Positions 18,512 to 27,660 of a stretch of 64,000 nt of DNA are shown piece by piece. The position numbers and the translations under genes are program-made. Source of the DNA: Hoyosella rhizosphaerae (GTDB lineage: Bacteria > Actinomycetota > Actinomycetes > Mycobacteriales > Mycobacteriaceae). The notes under the pieces were generated by a model. That model worked only from the letters and a program-made list of their open reading frames with translations, searched no databases and was not told the DNA's origin. The first letter of the stretch is position 1; every line of letters begins with the position of its first letter. The stretch lies in contig NZ_BMJH01000001.1 of the NCBI RefSeq assembly GCF_014643175.1, forward strand, positions 1,215,926-1,279,925, in the 5' to 3' direction.

Positions 18512-19255
18512 TCATGGTGCGCGCCAGTTTGGCATTTCGGCATCGAGAAACGATGTGTCGCGCGCGTCGAGCAACTCTGGCAGCAGGAGTTCTCGGCGCC
18601 TCTGCGCAGTCTTTAGCAGAGCCTGCTGGCGACGCCATAGCGCGATCTTTGCATGGTCCCCAGACATCAATACGGGCGGCACGTCGCGGCCGCGCCACGA
18701 TGCTGGTCGGGTATAACTTGGTCCTTCCAGCAATCCGTCGGAGAACGAATCTTCTTGATGTGATTGTTGGTTGCCTAGGACCCCAGGTATGAGCCGGACT
18801 ACAGCTTCCACCATGACAAGAACAGCGACTTCACCACCGATGAGGACGTAGTCACCAAGCGACACCTCTTCCACGCGCATTCTTGATGAGGCATCGTCAA
18901 TCACCCGTTGATCGATTCCTTCGTAGCGCCCACAAGCGAATACAAGATGCTTCTCAGCGGACCAGCGTTGTGCGGTTTCCTGCGTGAAGGGTGCTCCACC
19001 TGGTGTGGGAAAAACAAGCAATGCATCGTCGGGACAGACAGCATCGAGGGCATCGCCCCACACCGTTGGCTTCATCACCATGCCCGGCCCACCCCCGTAG
19101 GGAGAGTCATCCACTGACCGGTGAACATCTGTAGCCCATGCCCGTAGGTCATGGATGTCTACGTCGATGATGCCGCGCTCACGAGCCTTGCCGAGTAAGG
19201 AAGCGCGCAAGGGTTCAAGATAGTCTGGGAAGATAGTGACGACGTCGAGACGCAC
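18512..19255 (-). CDS. trmD: tRNA (guanine37-N1)-methyltransferase TrmD
   Basis: A 247-residue SPOUT-class methyltransferase that modifies G37 of tRNAs reading CNN codons and prevents frameshifting. Motifs include [15 protein letters not shown] at the start, the knot region [13 protein letters not shown] and [28 protein letters not shown], and the C-terminal [21 protein letters not shown]. The GTG start at 19255 is 8 nt after the rimM stop, so both are in one operon with rpsP and khpA. Confidence 0.97.
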   Translation of the reverse strand: MRLDVVTIFPDYLEPLRASLLGKARERGIIDVDIHDLRAWATDVHRSVDDSPYGGGPGMVMKPTVWGDALDAVCPDDALLVFPTPGGAPFTQETAQRWSAEKHLVFACGRYEGIDQRVIDDASSRMRVEEVSLGDYVLIGGEVAVLVMVEAVVRLIPGVLGNQQSHQEDSFSDGLLEGPSYTRPASWRGRDVPPVLMSGDHAKIALWRRQQALLKTAQRRRELLLPELLDARDTSFLDAEMPNWRAP

Positions 19256-19263
19256 TGCTGTCG

Positions 19264-19779
19264 TCAGAGCTCCAGCAAGCCATCTGGTGGAGTGACAGTG
19301 ACAAAGCCTGCATCAAGATCAATTTCAGGGACCATCTCCATGACGAAGGGGATGAGTACTTCCCTACCGTCAGGGGTCTTCACCGCGAGCAGTTCACCAG
19401 CTGCCGTATGCAGCACTTCACGAAGCTTACCGAGGGTTGTGCCGTCGCCAAGGCGTACGTCAAGCCCTTCGAGTTCGTGGTCATAATATTCGTCATCATC
19501 AGAGCGCGGAATGTCGTCTGAGTTGACTAAGAAAAGTGTGCCGCGAATTCGGTCCGCGGCGTCTCGGTCGTCGATGCCCTGCAGCCTTACGAGAAGACGC
19601 CCAGAGTGTTCCCTGGCAGCTTCGACAACGAAGTTTTCTTTCACACCATTACGGCCTTTTTGACCACGCAAGGTGGTACCGGGCGCGAAACGAGCCTCAG
19701 GGTCATCCGTACGAATCTCAACTACGAGTTCGCCATGAACACCGTGGGCTTTCGCAACGCGCCCGATCACTAGATCCAT
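19264..19779 (-). CDS. rimM: Ribosome maturation factor RimM
   Basis: A 171-residue 16S rRNA processing factor that binds S19 in the 30S head. The N-terminal beta-barrel begins [25 protein letters not shown], and the PRC-barrel C-terminal half contains [11 protein letters not shown] and [14 protein letters not shown]. The operon order rpsP-khpA-rimM-trmD is standard. Confidence 0.96.
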   Translation of the reverse strand: MDLVIGRVAKAHGVHGELVVEIRTDDPEARFAPGTTLRGQKGRNGVKENFVVEAAREHSGRLLVRLQGIDDRDAADRIRGTLFLVNSDDIPRSDDDEYYDHELEGLDVRLGDGTTLGKLREVLHTAAGELLAVKTPDGREVLIPFVMEMVPEIDLDAGFVTVTPPDGLLEL

Positions 19780-19795
19780 TGTGCGTACCTGTTTA

Positions 19796-20038
19796 TCAAT
19801 GATCTGTATCGATCACATCGACACGCACGCCACGTCCGCCGATGCTGGAGACGAGGGTGCGCAGTGCTGTAGCGGTACGACCGCCACGACCGATCACCTT
19901 ACCGAGATCGTCTGGGTGAACATGCACTTCAACAGTGCGGCCACGACGATTGGTGATCATCCCCACTCGCACCTCGTCAGGTTGGGACACAATCCCTCGG
20001 ACGAGATGCTCGACTGCATCAACGAGTACGGAACTCAC
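19796..20038 (-). CDS. khpA: KH-domain RNA-binding protein KhpA
   Basis: An 80-residue single KH-domain protein. The conserved segment [24 protein letters not shown] contains the GxxG RNA-binding loop (GRGG). KhpA pairs with KhpB to bind RNA and affects cell division and small-RNA function in other bacteria. The start ATG overlaps the rpsP stop by 4 nt, which indicates translational coupling. Confidence 0.95.
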   Translation of the reverse strand: MSSVLVDAVEHLVRGIVSQPDEVRVGMITNRRGRTVEVHVHPDDLGKVIGRGGRTATALRTLVSSIGGRGVRVDVIDTDH

Positions 20039-20493
20039 TGTTGTGCGGCCTCTTCAGCGGGCTTGGCTTCAGCAGGCGCCTCGGCAGCTGCTTCTTCCGC
20101 CTTCTTAGGGGCCTTCTTCTTTGGTGTTGCAGCTTCAGCCTCACCTGCACCGTCAGCTTCCGCAAGCGCTGCCTGGAAGAGCTCAAGCTTGGTTGGCTTC
20201 GGTGCAGCAGTCTTCAAGGTGCCTTCGGCGCCAGGAAGGCCTTTGAACTTCTGCCAATCGCCTGTGATCTTCAGCAGGTTGAGTACAGGTTCGGTTGGCT
20301 GTGCGCCAACACCGAGCCAGTACTGCGCGCGCTCAGAGTCGACCTCAATAAAGCTCGGCTCCTCCTTCGGACGGTATTTGCCAATTGTTTCGATGGCGCG
20401 TCCGTCACGACGGGTGCGTGAGTCAATGACAATGATGCGGTACTGGGGACTACGGATCTTGCCGAGTCGCTGGAGCCGGATCTTAACAGCCAC
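20035..20493 (-). CDS. rpsP: 30S ribosomal protein S16
   Basis: A 152-residue S16. The core (residues 1-about 85: [52 protein letters not shown]) is followed by an Ala/Lys/Glu-rich extension ([24 protein letters not shown]), similar in style to the S2 tail and common in actinobacteria. It is first gene of the rpsP-khpA-rimM-trmD operon. Confidence 0.97.
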   Translation of the reverse strand: MAVKIRLQRLGKIRSPQYRIIVIDSRTRRDGRAIETIGKYRPKEEPSFIEVDSERAQYWLGVGAQPTEPVLNLLKITGDWQKFKGLPGAEGTLKTAAPKPTKLELFQAALAEADGAGEAEAATPKKKAPKKAEEAAAEAPAEAKPAEEAAQQ

Positions 20494-20737
20494 GGATGTA
20501 GCTCTCCTTCATACTGGTCACGGTGCAATTCAGCGATGCACACGGTTTAGTGCACCCGGTTTTGCGGTTTCGTGGTCCACCACAGAGTAATAGCCCTATT
20601 AGTGCCAACAATCTTTACTCGGGGAACAGCGTTTCATTGTGCCAGACGACAGCGCAAAATCGGTAATTCAGCGTCACAGCACCTCGTTTCGGCGGAGATA
20701 TGTCGAGTGGTCCCGTCGTCCCCGCCCAGATGCCCAG
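20494..20737. other. rpsP upstream region
   Basis: About 245 bp with no gene. It should contain the rpsP operon promoter and leader (minus strand); I see no clear -35/-10 pair. A GGAG-type ribosome-binding site (AAGGAGAG in minus orientation) lies about 10 nt before rpsP. Confidence 0.45.
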
Positions 20738-20801
20738 GCTGCGTGCCCTGGTGCGTGCCCTGCCTGCGTGCCCTGCCTACGTGCCCTGGCTGGGTGCCCG
20801 G
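20738..20801. repeat. Five imperfect 12-13 nt tandem repeats
   Basis: Units resembling GCTGCGTGCCCTG start at 20738, 20751, 20763, 20776 and 20789. They occupy the sequence immediately after the CPBP stop codon at 20803 (minus strand). GC-rich runs of this sort can fold, but no clean terminator hairpin is visible. Confidence 0.75.
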
Positions 20802-20802
20802 A

Positions 20803-21858
20803 CTAGGGAAGCGCCATGGGTAGAAAAATAATGCTCATCGCAGGCAGCGCATTGTTGACGCTGTGCGCGACCATCGAGCCGAGCACTGACCCGGTATAGA
20901 GCCGCGCAAGCCCAAACATCAACCCCGCGAAAACCAAGATTCCTAATCGCCACGGTTCCAAGTGCCACAGGCCAAACACGAGCGCTGTGATGATGAGTAC
21001 CGACCAGTTGGTACTGACAAGTTGCGCCAGATTTACCCAACGCGAAGCAAAACGCTGCTTGTCGAGAGCGCCCCACACGATCCCACGAAAGATGAGCTCT
21101 TCAGCGACTGGAGCCCCGAGCCAAATCCACATTGCTAGGGCGATGCGCCAATTCAGTGATTGGTCCCCGAGTTGTTCGAGAGGACTCGTTGGAAGCTCGT
21201 CACTGAAACCGATGAGACCGAGAACTAGGAAGAGCCCGCCGATGACGGATGCAGTTCCGAAAGCTAACCCAACGCCGATGTTCTGCATTGCGGTGTTCAT
21301 CGTGCGGGGCAATCCGAAGTCGGTCATCGGGCCATTGCCCCGGACGACAGTGATGAGGACCGCAACGACGGCGGCAAGAAATGTTGGCGCGATGACAGCC
21401 ACGATGATCAAAGGGCTGTCAATGTCTACCAGTTGAGCCGCGACAACAAACCCCAGCAAGTTGACCAAGAGCACGGCAAAGGCAGCGCCCAAACCCCACT
21501 TCTGACCATTTGCGCGCTCAGCAACATTTCGGTCTGCTCGGGCCCAGCGGTGGTCGTTGCGATGCGACCGCGAGATGGTCTCGAGTCGCCGAGGCTCGAA
21601 GGTGCGCTTGCCCCACAGCTGCGGTGTATCGACGTATCCGCCGCGTTCTGAGCTATCGGGGTTATTGGGCGAACCGGTGTAGCCTTGCGAATCGGCGATG
21701 TTGCCTGCCCGCGGGAACCGACTTATACCGTGCGGATACCACCAGTCCGGCGGTACTGGTGGTTGCCCGTCCGAGTGGCTGCTGGCCCCGTCGCTACTGG
21801 CCCCGTCACCACCGGCCCTGTCACCACGAGTACCGTCCGGTTCCTCGGAATCTCTCAT
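20803..21858 (-). CDS. CPBP family intramembrane glutamic protease
   Basis: A 351-residue membrane protein of the Abi/CAAX-protease family. A Gly/Ser/Asp-rich cytoplasmic head (about 1-115, containing GDGASSDGASSHSDG encoded by 15-nt repeats) precedes about seven transmembrane helices. The catalytic motifs are EELIFRG (Glu-Glu and Arg), GLWHLE (His) and VAHSVNN (third motif). Substrate is unknown. The start at 21858 overlaps the amidohydrolase stop as ATGA, which decides it over the GTG at 21879. Confidence 0.9.
   Translation of the reverse strand: MRDSEEPDGTRGDRAGGDGASSDGASSHSDGQPPVPPDWWYPHGISRFPRAGNIADSQGYTGSPNNPDSSERGGYVDTPQLWGKRTFEPRRLETISRSHRNDHRWARADRNVAERANGQKWGLGAAFAVLLVNLLGFVVAAQLVDIDSPLIIVAVIAPTFLAAVVAVLITVVRGNGPMTDFGLPRTMNTAMQNIGVGLAFGTASVIGGLFLVLGLIGFSDELPTSPLEQLGDQSLNWRIALAMWIWLGAPVAEELIFRGIVWGALDKQRFASRWVNLAQLVSTNWSVLIITALVFGLWHLEPWRLGILVFAGLMFGLARLYTGSVLGSMVAHSVNNALPAMSIIFLPMALP
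21782..21826. repeat. Three in-frame 15-nt repeats in the CPBP N-terminal region
   Basis: CTGGCCCCGTCGCTA, CTGGCCCCGTCACCA and CCGGCCCTGTCACCA run back to back. Each encodes five residues of the disordered Gly/Asp/Ser-rich head of the CPBP protein on the minus strand. Confidence 0.75.
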
Positions 21859-22934
21859 ACCACCACTGTGCCAGCACAAATCACGCGTTGCGGCTGCAGA
21901 GTGGCGGCACTCACGCGTGGGTCATCTGCGTAAATGACTGCGTCAGCTCGAGACCCGGGCACAAACCGGGCATGTGTACCAAGCAGCCACTCGCGGGCAC
22001 GTGAACTTCCCGCGAGAAAAGCGTCATCAGGTGTCATCCCGCATTGGTGCAGCCGGGCGATCTCATCCGCGATCCTGCCGTGATGAACCATTCCCCCAGC
22101 ATCTGTACCTGTGTAAACAGCCACTCCGGCTTCCACAGCTTTAGCCACGGTGGTGGTGACTCGAGCATGTAGGTCACGCATATGAGCCGCGTAGGTAGGG
22201 AATCGCTCAGCGCTGTCTGCAATTGCCGGGAAGTTGTCGATATTTACCAACGTAGGTACGAGCGCGACTCCGTTGTCAGCCATGTAAGAAATCGTGTCAT
22301 CGGTAAGGCCCGTGCCATGCTCAATGCAGTCGATGCCCGCATGTAGAAGTCCAGGCAGTGCGTCTTCACCGAAGACATGCGCGGTTACGCGTGCACCTTC
22401 CTCATGCGCAGCCGCAATTGCTTCCTGAAGGATCTCGTCACTCCATAGCGGGGCAAGGTCCCCGACGCTGCGGTCAATCCAGTCGCCCACGAGCTTGACC
22501 CAACCGTCGCCACGACGAGCTTGACGGCGAACCTCTTCGGGAAGGTCACGCTCCTGCTCGACGTCCACACCGAGTCCGCGGATATACCGCTTTGGTGCAG
22601 CGATGTGCCTGCCCGCACGAATGATTCGGGGCATCGCAGGTTCGTCGTCGAGAAATCGCGTCGATACAGGCGACCCGGCGTCACGAGCGAGGAGCACGCC
22701 TGCCGCAACCTCTGTGTGCGCCTGTGCACGCATTCCGTCAGGTGATTCGTCGCCACCGCCGTACCGAATTCCGATGTGACAGTGCGCATCAACCAGTCCC
22801 TCGGTGATGAATCCACCGTCGACAATGGTCGTGGCATGTGGGATTGGTTCAGCGCTCCACACGCCGTCGACGCTCCACAGGTCAATCTGCTGTTCCTCGG
22901 GCAGGGCGACACCCCGCACATGCAGTGCCACCAC
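21855..22934 (-). CDS. Amidohydrolase family protein
   Basis: A 359-residue metal-dependent hydrolase with a TIM-barrel. Metal-binding motifs: HxH in GLVDAHCHIGI (about residue 51), a lysine in DGWVKLVGDW, histidines in ARVTAHVFGEDAL and CIEHGTGL, and the Asp in YTGTDAGG. It resembles Rv2915c, which sits beside ffh in M. tuberculosis; the substrate (a cyclic amide or dipeptide) is not known. The start GTG at 22934 is 6 nt after the ffh stop. It is coupled to the CPBP gene. Confidence 0.9.
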   Translation of the reverse strand: MVALHVRGVALPEEQQIDLWSVDGVWSAEPIPHATTIVDGGFITEGLVDAHCHIGIRYGGGDESPDGMRAQAHTEVAAGVLLARDAGSPVSTRFLDDEPAMPRIIRAGRHIAAPKRYIRGLGVDVEQERDLPEEVRRQARRGDGWVKLVGDWIDRSVGDLAPLWSDEILQEAIAAAHEEGARVTAHVFGEDALPGLLHAGIDCIEHGTGLTDDTISYMADNGVALVPTLVNIDNFPAIADSAERFPTYAAHMRDLHARVTTTVAKAVEAGVAVYTGTDAGGMVHHGRIADEIARLHQCGMTPDDAFLAGSSRAREWLLGTHARFVPGSRADAVIYADDPRVSAATLQPQRVICAGTVVV

Positions 22935-22940
22935 CGCGAA

Positions 22941-24521
22941 CTACCCCTTCTTGCCTTTGTTGGGGAAGTTAAGTTGTGACAGGTCTAGACCCTCGAGACC
23001 TGGTGGCAACTGGTCTAAACCTTTAGGCATATTGGAAAGGTTCGGCATGCCTGGTGGCATTCCCATTCCTGGTGGCATACCGCCGCGCATCTTTGGTGGA
23101 GTGGGTCCGCGGCCCTTCGCCTTACCCTTCTTGCCCTTGCGGGTCTTGCTGCGGCGCTGGTTGCCACCTGGCAAGCCCATGCGCCCGGCCATTGCCGACA
23201 TCATTTTGCGGGCTTCGAAGAACCGGTCAACAAGTTGATTCACTTCTGCAACGGTCACACCGGACCCGTTGGCGATACGAAGACGACGTGATGCGTTGAT
23301 AATTTTCGGGTTCGCTCGTTCAGCCGGTGTCATGCCGCGGATTGTTGCCTGAATGCGGTCGAGGTGTTTCTCGTCAACCTGTTCGAGGGCTTCCTTCATG
23401 CCTCCGGCACCGGGAAGCATTCCCATGAGGTTCGATAGCGGCCCCATTCGGCGGATAGCCATCATTTGGTCCAGGAAGTCTTCCAGGGAAAGTTCGCCAG
23501 AACCGATCTTCTGCGCTGTCGCTTCGGCTTGCTCCGCGTCAAAAACCTGCTCAGCTTGCTCGATCAGGCTGAGCACGTCACCCATACCGAGGATCCGACT
23601 CGCCATGCGATCGGGGTGGAAGACGTCGAAGTCTTCAAGTTTCTCGCCAGTCGACGCGAACATAATCGGCTTACCGGTTACTTCACGGACGCTGAGTGCC
23701 GCACCGCCTCGTGCATCACCGTCAAGTTTGGTGAGCACGACACCTGAGAACCCAACACCGTCAGCGAACGAGTTCGCCGTCATCACGGCGTCCTGGCCCA
23801 CCATCGAATCGAGCACGAATAACACTTCGTCTGGCTGGACGGCATCACGAATGTTTGAGGCCTGCTCCATCAGTTCCGCGTCAATACCAAGACGACCAGC
23901 GGTGTCGACAATCACGATGTCGTGCTGCTTGGATCGCGCCTCCGCGACGCCATCACGAGCAACATTCACTGGGTCTGCGGCCGTGATCCCCAGCGGATTT
24001 TCGCCGCCCCCAACGGACGTTCCGGGGTGTGGCGCAAACACTGCTACGCCTGCTCGTTCACCAACAATTTGCAGCTGCTTGACTGCACCTGGTCGTTGGA
24101 GGTCACAGGCGACAAGAAGTGGCGTGTGCCCTTGCTTCTTGAGGTAGTAAGACAGCTTTCCGGCAAGAGTTGTCTTACCGCTACCTTGCAGACCCGCCAG
24201 CATGATGACTGTCGGTGGGGTTTTCGCGAAAGTGAGGCGTCGCGTCTCACCGCCGAGGATCCCAACAAGCTCCTCATTGACAATCTTGACTACCTGCTGC
24301 GCGGGATTGAGTGCCCCGTGCACTTCTGCGCCTTTTGCGCGCAACTTGATCTTCTTGATGAACTCGCGCACCACAAGCAGCGCAACGTCTGCTTCAAGGA
24401 GTGCCAGGCGGATTTCGCGGCACGTGGCGTCAATGTCCGCGTCGGTGAGGCGCCCTTTGCCGCGCAGCCCCTTAAACGCGCCATTCAACCTGTCTGACAG
24501 GGAATCGAACACCGAGTGCAC
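22941..24521 (-). CDS. ffh: Signal recognition particle protein Ffh
   Basis: A 526-residue SRP54 GTPase that binds 4.5S RNA and signal sequences and docks with FtsY. Order: N domain (1-90), G domain with LAGLQGSGKTTLAGKL (G1), DTAGRLGID (G3) and TKLDGDARGGA (G4/G5), and a Met-rich M domain (about 325-435). A Gly/Met/Pro-rich tail (MPPGMGMPPGMPNL) ends the protein. The partner ftsY is 6 kb upstream in the same direction. Confidence 0.98.
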   Translation of the reverse strand: MHSVFDSLSDRLNGAFKGLRGKGRLTDADIDATCREIRLALLEADVALLVVREFIKKIKLRAKGAEVHGALNPAQQVVKIVNEELVGILGGETRRLTFAKTPPTVIMLAGLQGSGKTTLAGKLSYYLKKQGHTPLLVACDLQRPGAVKQLQIVGERAGVAVFAPHPGTSVGGGENPLGITAADPVNVARDGVAEARSKQHDIVIVDTAGRLGIDAELMEQASNIRDAVQPDEVLFVLDSMVGQDAVMTANSFADGVGFSGVVLTKLDGDARGGAALSVREVTGKPIMFASTGEKLEDFDVFHPDRMASRILGMGDVLSLIEQAEQVFDAEQAEATAQKIGSGELSLEDFLDQMMAIRRMGPLSNLMGMLPGAGGMKEALEQVDEKHLDRIQATIRGMTPAERANPKIINASRRLRIANGSGVTVAEVNQLVDRFFEARKMMSAMAGRMGLPGGNQRRSKTRKGKKGKAKGRGPTPPKMRGGMPPGMGMPPGMPNLSNMPKGLDQLPPGLEGLDLSQLNFPNKGKKG

Positions 24522-24644
24522 TCCTTATTTGCCGAACCGAAAACTTGATCGTGCCGGTTTAAACTGTCGTAAACAACCGACGGCCTCCTACAGGGTAACT
24601 GCCCGCAGCGCCGAAACTCTGCGGGCCAAGCAAGCACGGCCCAA

Positions 24645-27122
24645 TTATTGAGATTGTCTCGACTGTGGAAGCACCATCCGCACCGCCACATCAGCGCGCG
24701 CTCGTGCATCCGAATTCTCGGTGAAACGCACGCAGAACACGTCATCGACATACGCGCCCATGGTGGTGACTTTCGCCCATCGAATATCCGCACCTGACTG
24801 CTCAAGCGCACCCGCCACCCGGCTGAGCAGCCCAAGTTGGTCTATTGAGCGCACTTCAAGGATGGCCTCGTCAGGTGTCTTGGAGGAAAACCATTTAATG
24901 ACGGGCGGCGCGTCCCGATTTTGTGCGGGAACAGCTGCTTTTTGCGACCCAAGTACACCAGTTCCTGGCGGGGTGACATCGTCGCTGATGTCGTCGTAGG
25001 AAACCGAATGCGAATGCACTGGCCCGGATTGTTTCCACCGCTCGTCAAGCAAGGCTGTGATGTTGACCTGACCGTCAAGCGCGCGTGCCAACTCTTGGCG
25101 CAGGTATCCGGGATCTGGCGGCGATCCGAACCGAGGAGACACCATGAAGACATTGAGTGCGCCTCCCTCATAGCCTGTGACGGAGGCGCCGTGGACGCGA
25201 AGCGAGTTCAGCGTCAGTACGCCCGCAGCCTTCGCGAGCAGTCCTCGACTGTCCGGTCCGGTGATGGCTAGTTCGTACATGTGATTACGTTCAGTTGGGC
25301 GCAATGTCACCCGCAGCGGTACGGAACCGTCCGTGCCAGCTTCGAGACGACGCATAAGGTCTGGATCCAGAGGGTCCGGTTCAGGGAGTTCCTCCCCCGC
25401 CATCACACTCTCGCATCGCCGCACCAACTCACTAATGAGCGAGGCCTTCCATTCGCTCCACACTCCGGCACCTGTGGCAAGAGAATCCGCTTGGGCGAGC
25501 GCATGTAGCAGTTCGAGCAGTACACGGGAACCACCGAGCGCATCGACAACCTCGTGAGCGACGTCAGGGTCAGTGACGTCACGGCGCGTCGCGGTGTGCG
25601 GTAGCAACAAATGGTGGCGCACAACGGCGGAGAGAACTGCAATATCCGCTGCGGGCAAGCCCATCCTTGCTCCGATGTGCTTCGCTAGTTCGGCACCGAC
25701 AACACTGTGGTCGCCGCCGCGTCCCTTCCCCAGATCGTGCATAAGCGCACCCAAAAGCAACAAGTCTGGGCGGGACACTCGTGTCGTGAGCGCGTCAGCG
25801 TACGCAACGGTTTCAACGAGATGGCGATCAACAGTCCAAGTGTGGATTGCGTCGCGGGGCGGCAAGTCTCGAACCGCGCCCCATTCCGGCAGTATTCGAC
25901 CCCACAAACCCGTGCGGTCAAGTGCTTCGATGACGGGAATCATTCCCCGACCCGAACCAAGCAACACCAACAAGTCGTGTATCGCTTCTCTCGGCCACGG
26001 CGTCTTCAACTCCGGCGCTGTATCGGCAAGCCTCGTCAAAGTGCCTACAGCCAGCGGATACCCCGACGTTGCGGCTGCAGCTGCCGCCCTGAGCACAAGC
26101 GCCGGATCACGCTGTGGCCGTGCATCGCGGGCCAACACCACTTCGCCGCCGTGCTCCACTATTCCTTCGTCGAGAGGCCTGCGGGCGGGTGTACGCCGGA
26201 GCCCACCGAGCACACCCCTGGGAAGGGCGTTTCGAGCGGTCCGGATGCCTGTTTCGGTGGCAAAACTGATCGTCCGAGCACAGTCACTCAAGGTCCGGGC
26301 TAGGTCAAACCTATCGCCGAGGTGCAACGCGGCAGCCACTTCGTCCGCGTCCTGAGCGCGCAGTTGGTCCCTCGCGCGTCCGGCTACGCGGTGCTGCTCA
26401 GTACGAATGTCAAGTAGTCGACGGTGCGCCCCTTGAACTCCGCCTGGGTGGCCGTCGTTGCGGAACCCAGGCGTCACATCAGTTAGTTGTGCGACCGACA
26501 GTGCGTGAAGGAGTTGGATATCGCGCAACCCTCCGCGACCATTCTTCAGGTCTGGTTCCGCTCGGTGGGCGATTTCCCCGTGCCGGTCCCACCGTTGTTC
26601 GGCCTGCTCAACGAGTTCCCCAAAACGACTTCGAATGTTGGACCGCCACTGCTGACGGACTCCATTGGTCAGCAGTGAGCTGAGTTCGGTATCACCAACA
26701 ATGTGACGCGCTTCGAGCATGCCAAGAAGAGCCGTCATGTCTTTGCTCGCAACGTCGATGGCTTGCGGAACGGTGCGCACACTGTGATCAAGCTTGATGT
26801 GCGCGTCCCAAAGGGGATACCACAAGCTATCGGCGATGTCGGACACCGCGCTTGGGTTCGCATCGTCGTGCAACAGGATCAAGTCAAGGTCGGAGTAGGG
26901 CAACATCTCTCGACGACCAAGACCGCCTACGGCGACAATCGCGAACCCGCTATCAGGTTTGATACCCAGTTCTGCACCCTTGGTGTGCAACCAGACTTCA
27001 TAGAGATCAACGAATACATCACGAACTGCTGGCGCATCGAGCCCTGCGGTAGCAGTGATGAGTTGTTTGCGTGCGTGGTGGAGGTCAGCGGCATTAGTGG
27101 GAGTCACGCGGGGCGAAGTCAC
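24645..27122 (-). CDS. glnD: [Protein-PII] uridylyl/adenylyltransferase GlnD
   Basis: A bifunctional nitrogen sensor that modifies and demodifies PII; in actinobacteria the reaction is adenylylation. Domains: nucleotidyltransferase (VGGLGRREMLPYSDLDL with the DxD), GlnD helical linker, HD phosphohydrolase (GALMHDLGKGRGGDHS) and two C-terminal ACT domains (ELAITGPDSRGLLAKAAG and EVRSIDQLGLLSRVAGALEQ). I start it at GTG 27122 (825 residues, GAGGGA upstream); the open frame runs on to 27359 but would overlap glnB by 150 nt with non-conserved sequence. It is third gene after amtB and glnB. Confidence 0.95.
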   Translation of the reverse strand: MTSPRVTPTNAADLHHARKQLITATAGLDAPAVRDVFVDLYEVWLHTKGAELGIKPDSGFAIVAVGGLGRREMLPYSDLDLILLHDDANPSAVSDIADSLWYPLWDAHIKLDHSVRTVPQAIDVASKDMTALLGMLEARHIVGDTELSSLLTNGVRQQWRSNIRSRFGELVEQAEQRWDRHGEIAHRAEPDLKNGRGGLRDIQLLHALSVAQLTDVTPGFRNDGHPGGVQGAHRRLLDIRTEQHRVAGRARDQLRAQDADEVAAALHLGDRFDLARTLSDCARTISFATETGIRTARNALPRGVLGGLRRTPARRPLDEGIVEHGGEVVLARDARPQRDPALVLRAAAAAATSGYPLAVGTLTRLADTAPELKTPWPREAIHDLLVLLGSGRGMIPVIEALDRTGLWGRILPEWGAVRDLPPRDAIHTWTVDRHLVETVAYADALTTRVSRPDLLLLGALMHDLGKGRGGDHSVVGAELAKHIGARMGLPAADIAVLSAVVRHHLLLPHTATRRDVTDPDVAHEVVDALGGSRVLLELLHALAQADSLATGAGVWSEWKASLISELVRRCESVMAGEELPEPDPLDPDLMRRLEAGTDGSVPLRVTLRPTERNHMYELAITGPDSRGLLAKAAGVLTLNSLRVHGASVTGYEGGALNVFMVSPRFGSPPDPGYLRQELARALDGQVNITALLDERWKQSGPVHSHSVSYDDISDDVTPPGTGVLGSQKAAVPAQNRDAPPVIKWFSSKTPDEAILEVRSIDQLGLLSRVAGALEQSGADIRWAKVTTMGAYVDDVFCVRFTENSDARARADVAVRMVLPQSRQSQ

Positions 27123-27207
27123 AGTGATGAAGTCCCTCAAAGATGGGAGTGGCCCCGGCACCACGCTCGAAGTCGCAGGTGCGGGGCCACTCGTGGACAA
27201 AATGGGA

Positions 27208-27573
<366 letters not shown>

Positions 27574-27585
27574 CTAATGCGGTTG

Positions 27586-27635
27586 TGTGCCCGTGACGGG
27601 CACAGGCGTTGTGCTATGCGCTGTGCCCGTCACGG
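27586..27635 (-). promoter_or_regulatory. amtB-glnB intergenic alternative hairpins
   Basis: A perfect 15-bp inverted repeat (27591-27605 with 27621-27635) with a 15-nt loop fills the gap between amtB and glnB. The same right-hand sequence can instead form a short self-complementary hairpin within TGTGCCCGTGACGGGCACA (27586-27604), so two mutually exclusive folds exist. There is no T-run after it on the minus strand, so mRNA processing or differential stability is more likely than simple termination. Confidence 0.65.
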
Positions 27636-27660
27636 TCATGGAACTCAATTGTGCTGTGCC

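Noticed and set aside
19781-20590. 269-codon plus-strand frame opposite rpsP and khpA
   Set aside because: Antisense to two conserved genes; the Ala/Ser-rich part mirrors the S16 tail.
20738-20801. Possible CRISPR-like repeat array
   Set aside because: Units are 12-13 nt, directly adjacent and imperfect, with no spacers and no cas genes.
25573-26355. 260-codon plus-strand frame opposite glnD
   Set aside because: Antisense to the glnD catalytic region; composition of a mirror frame.
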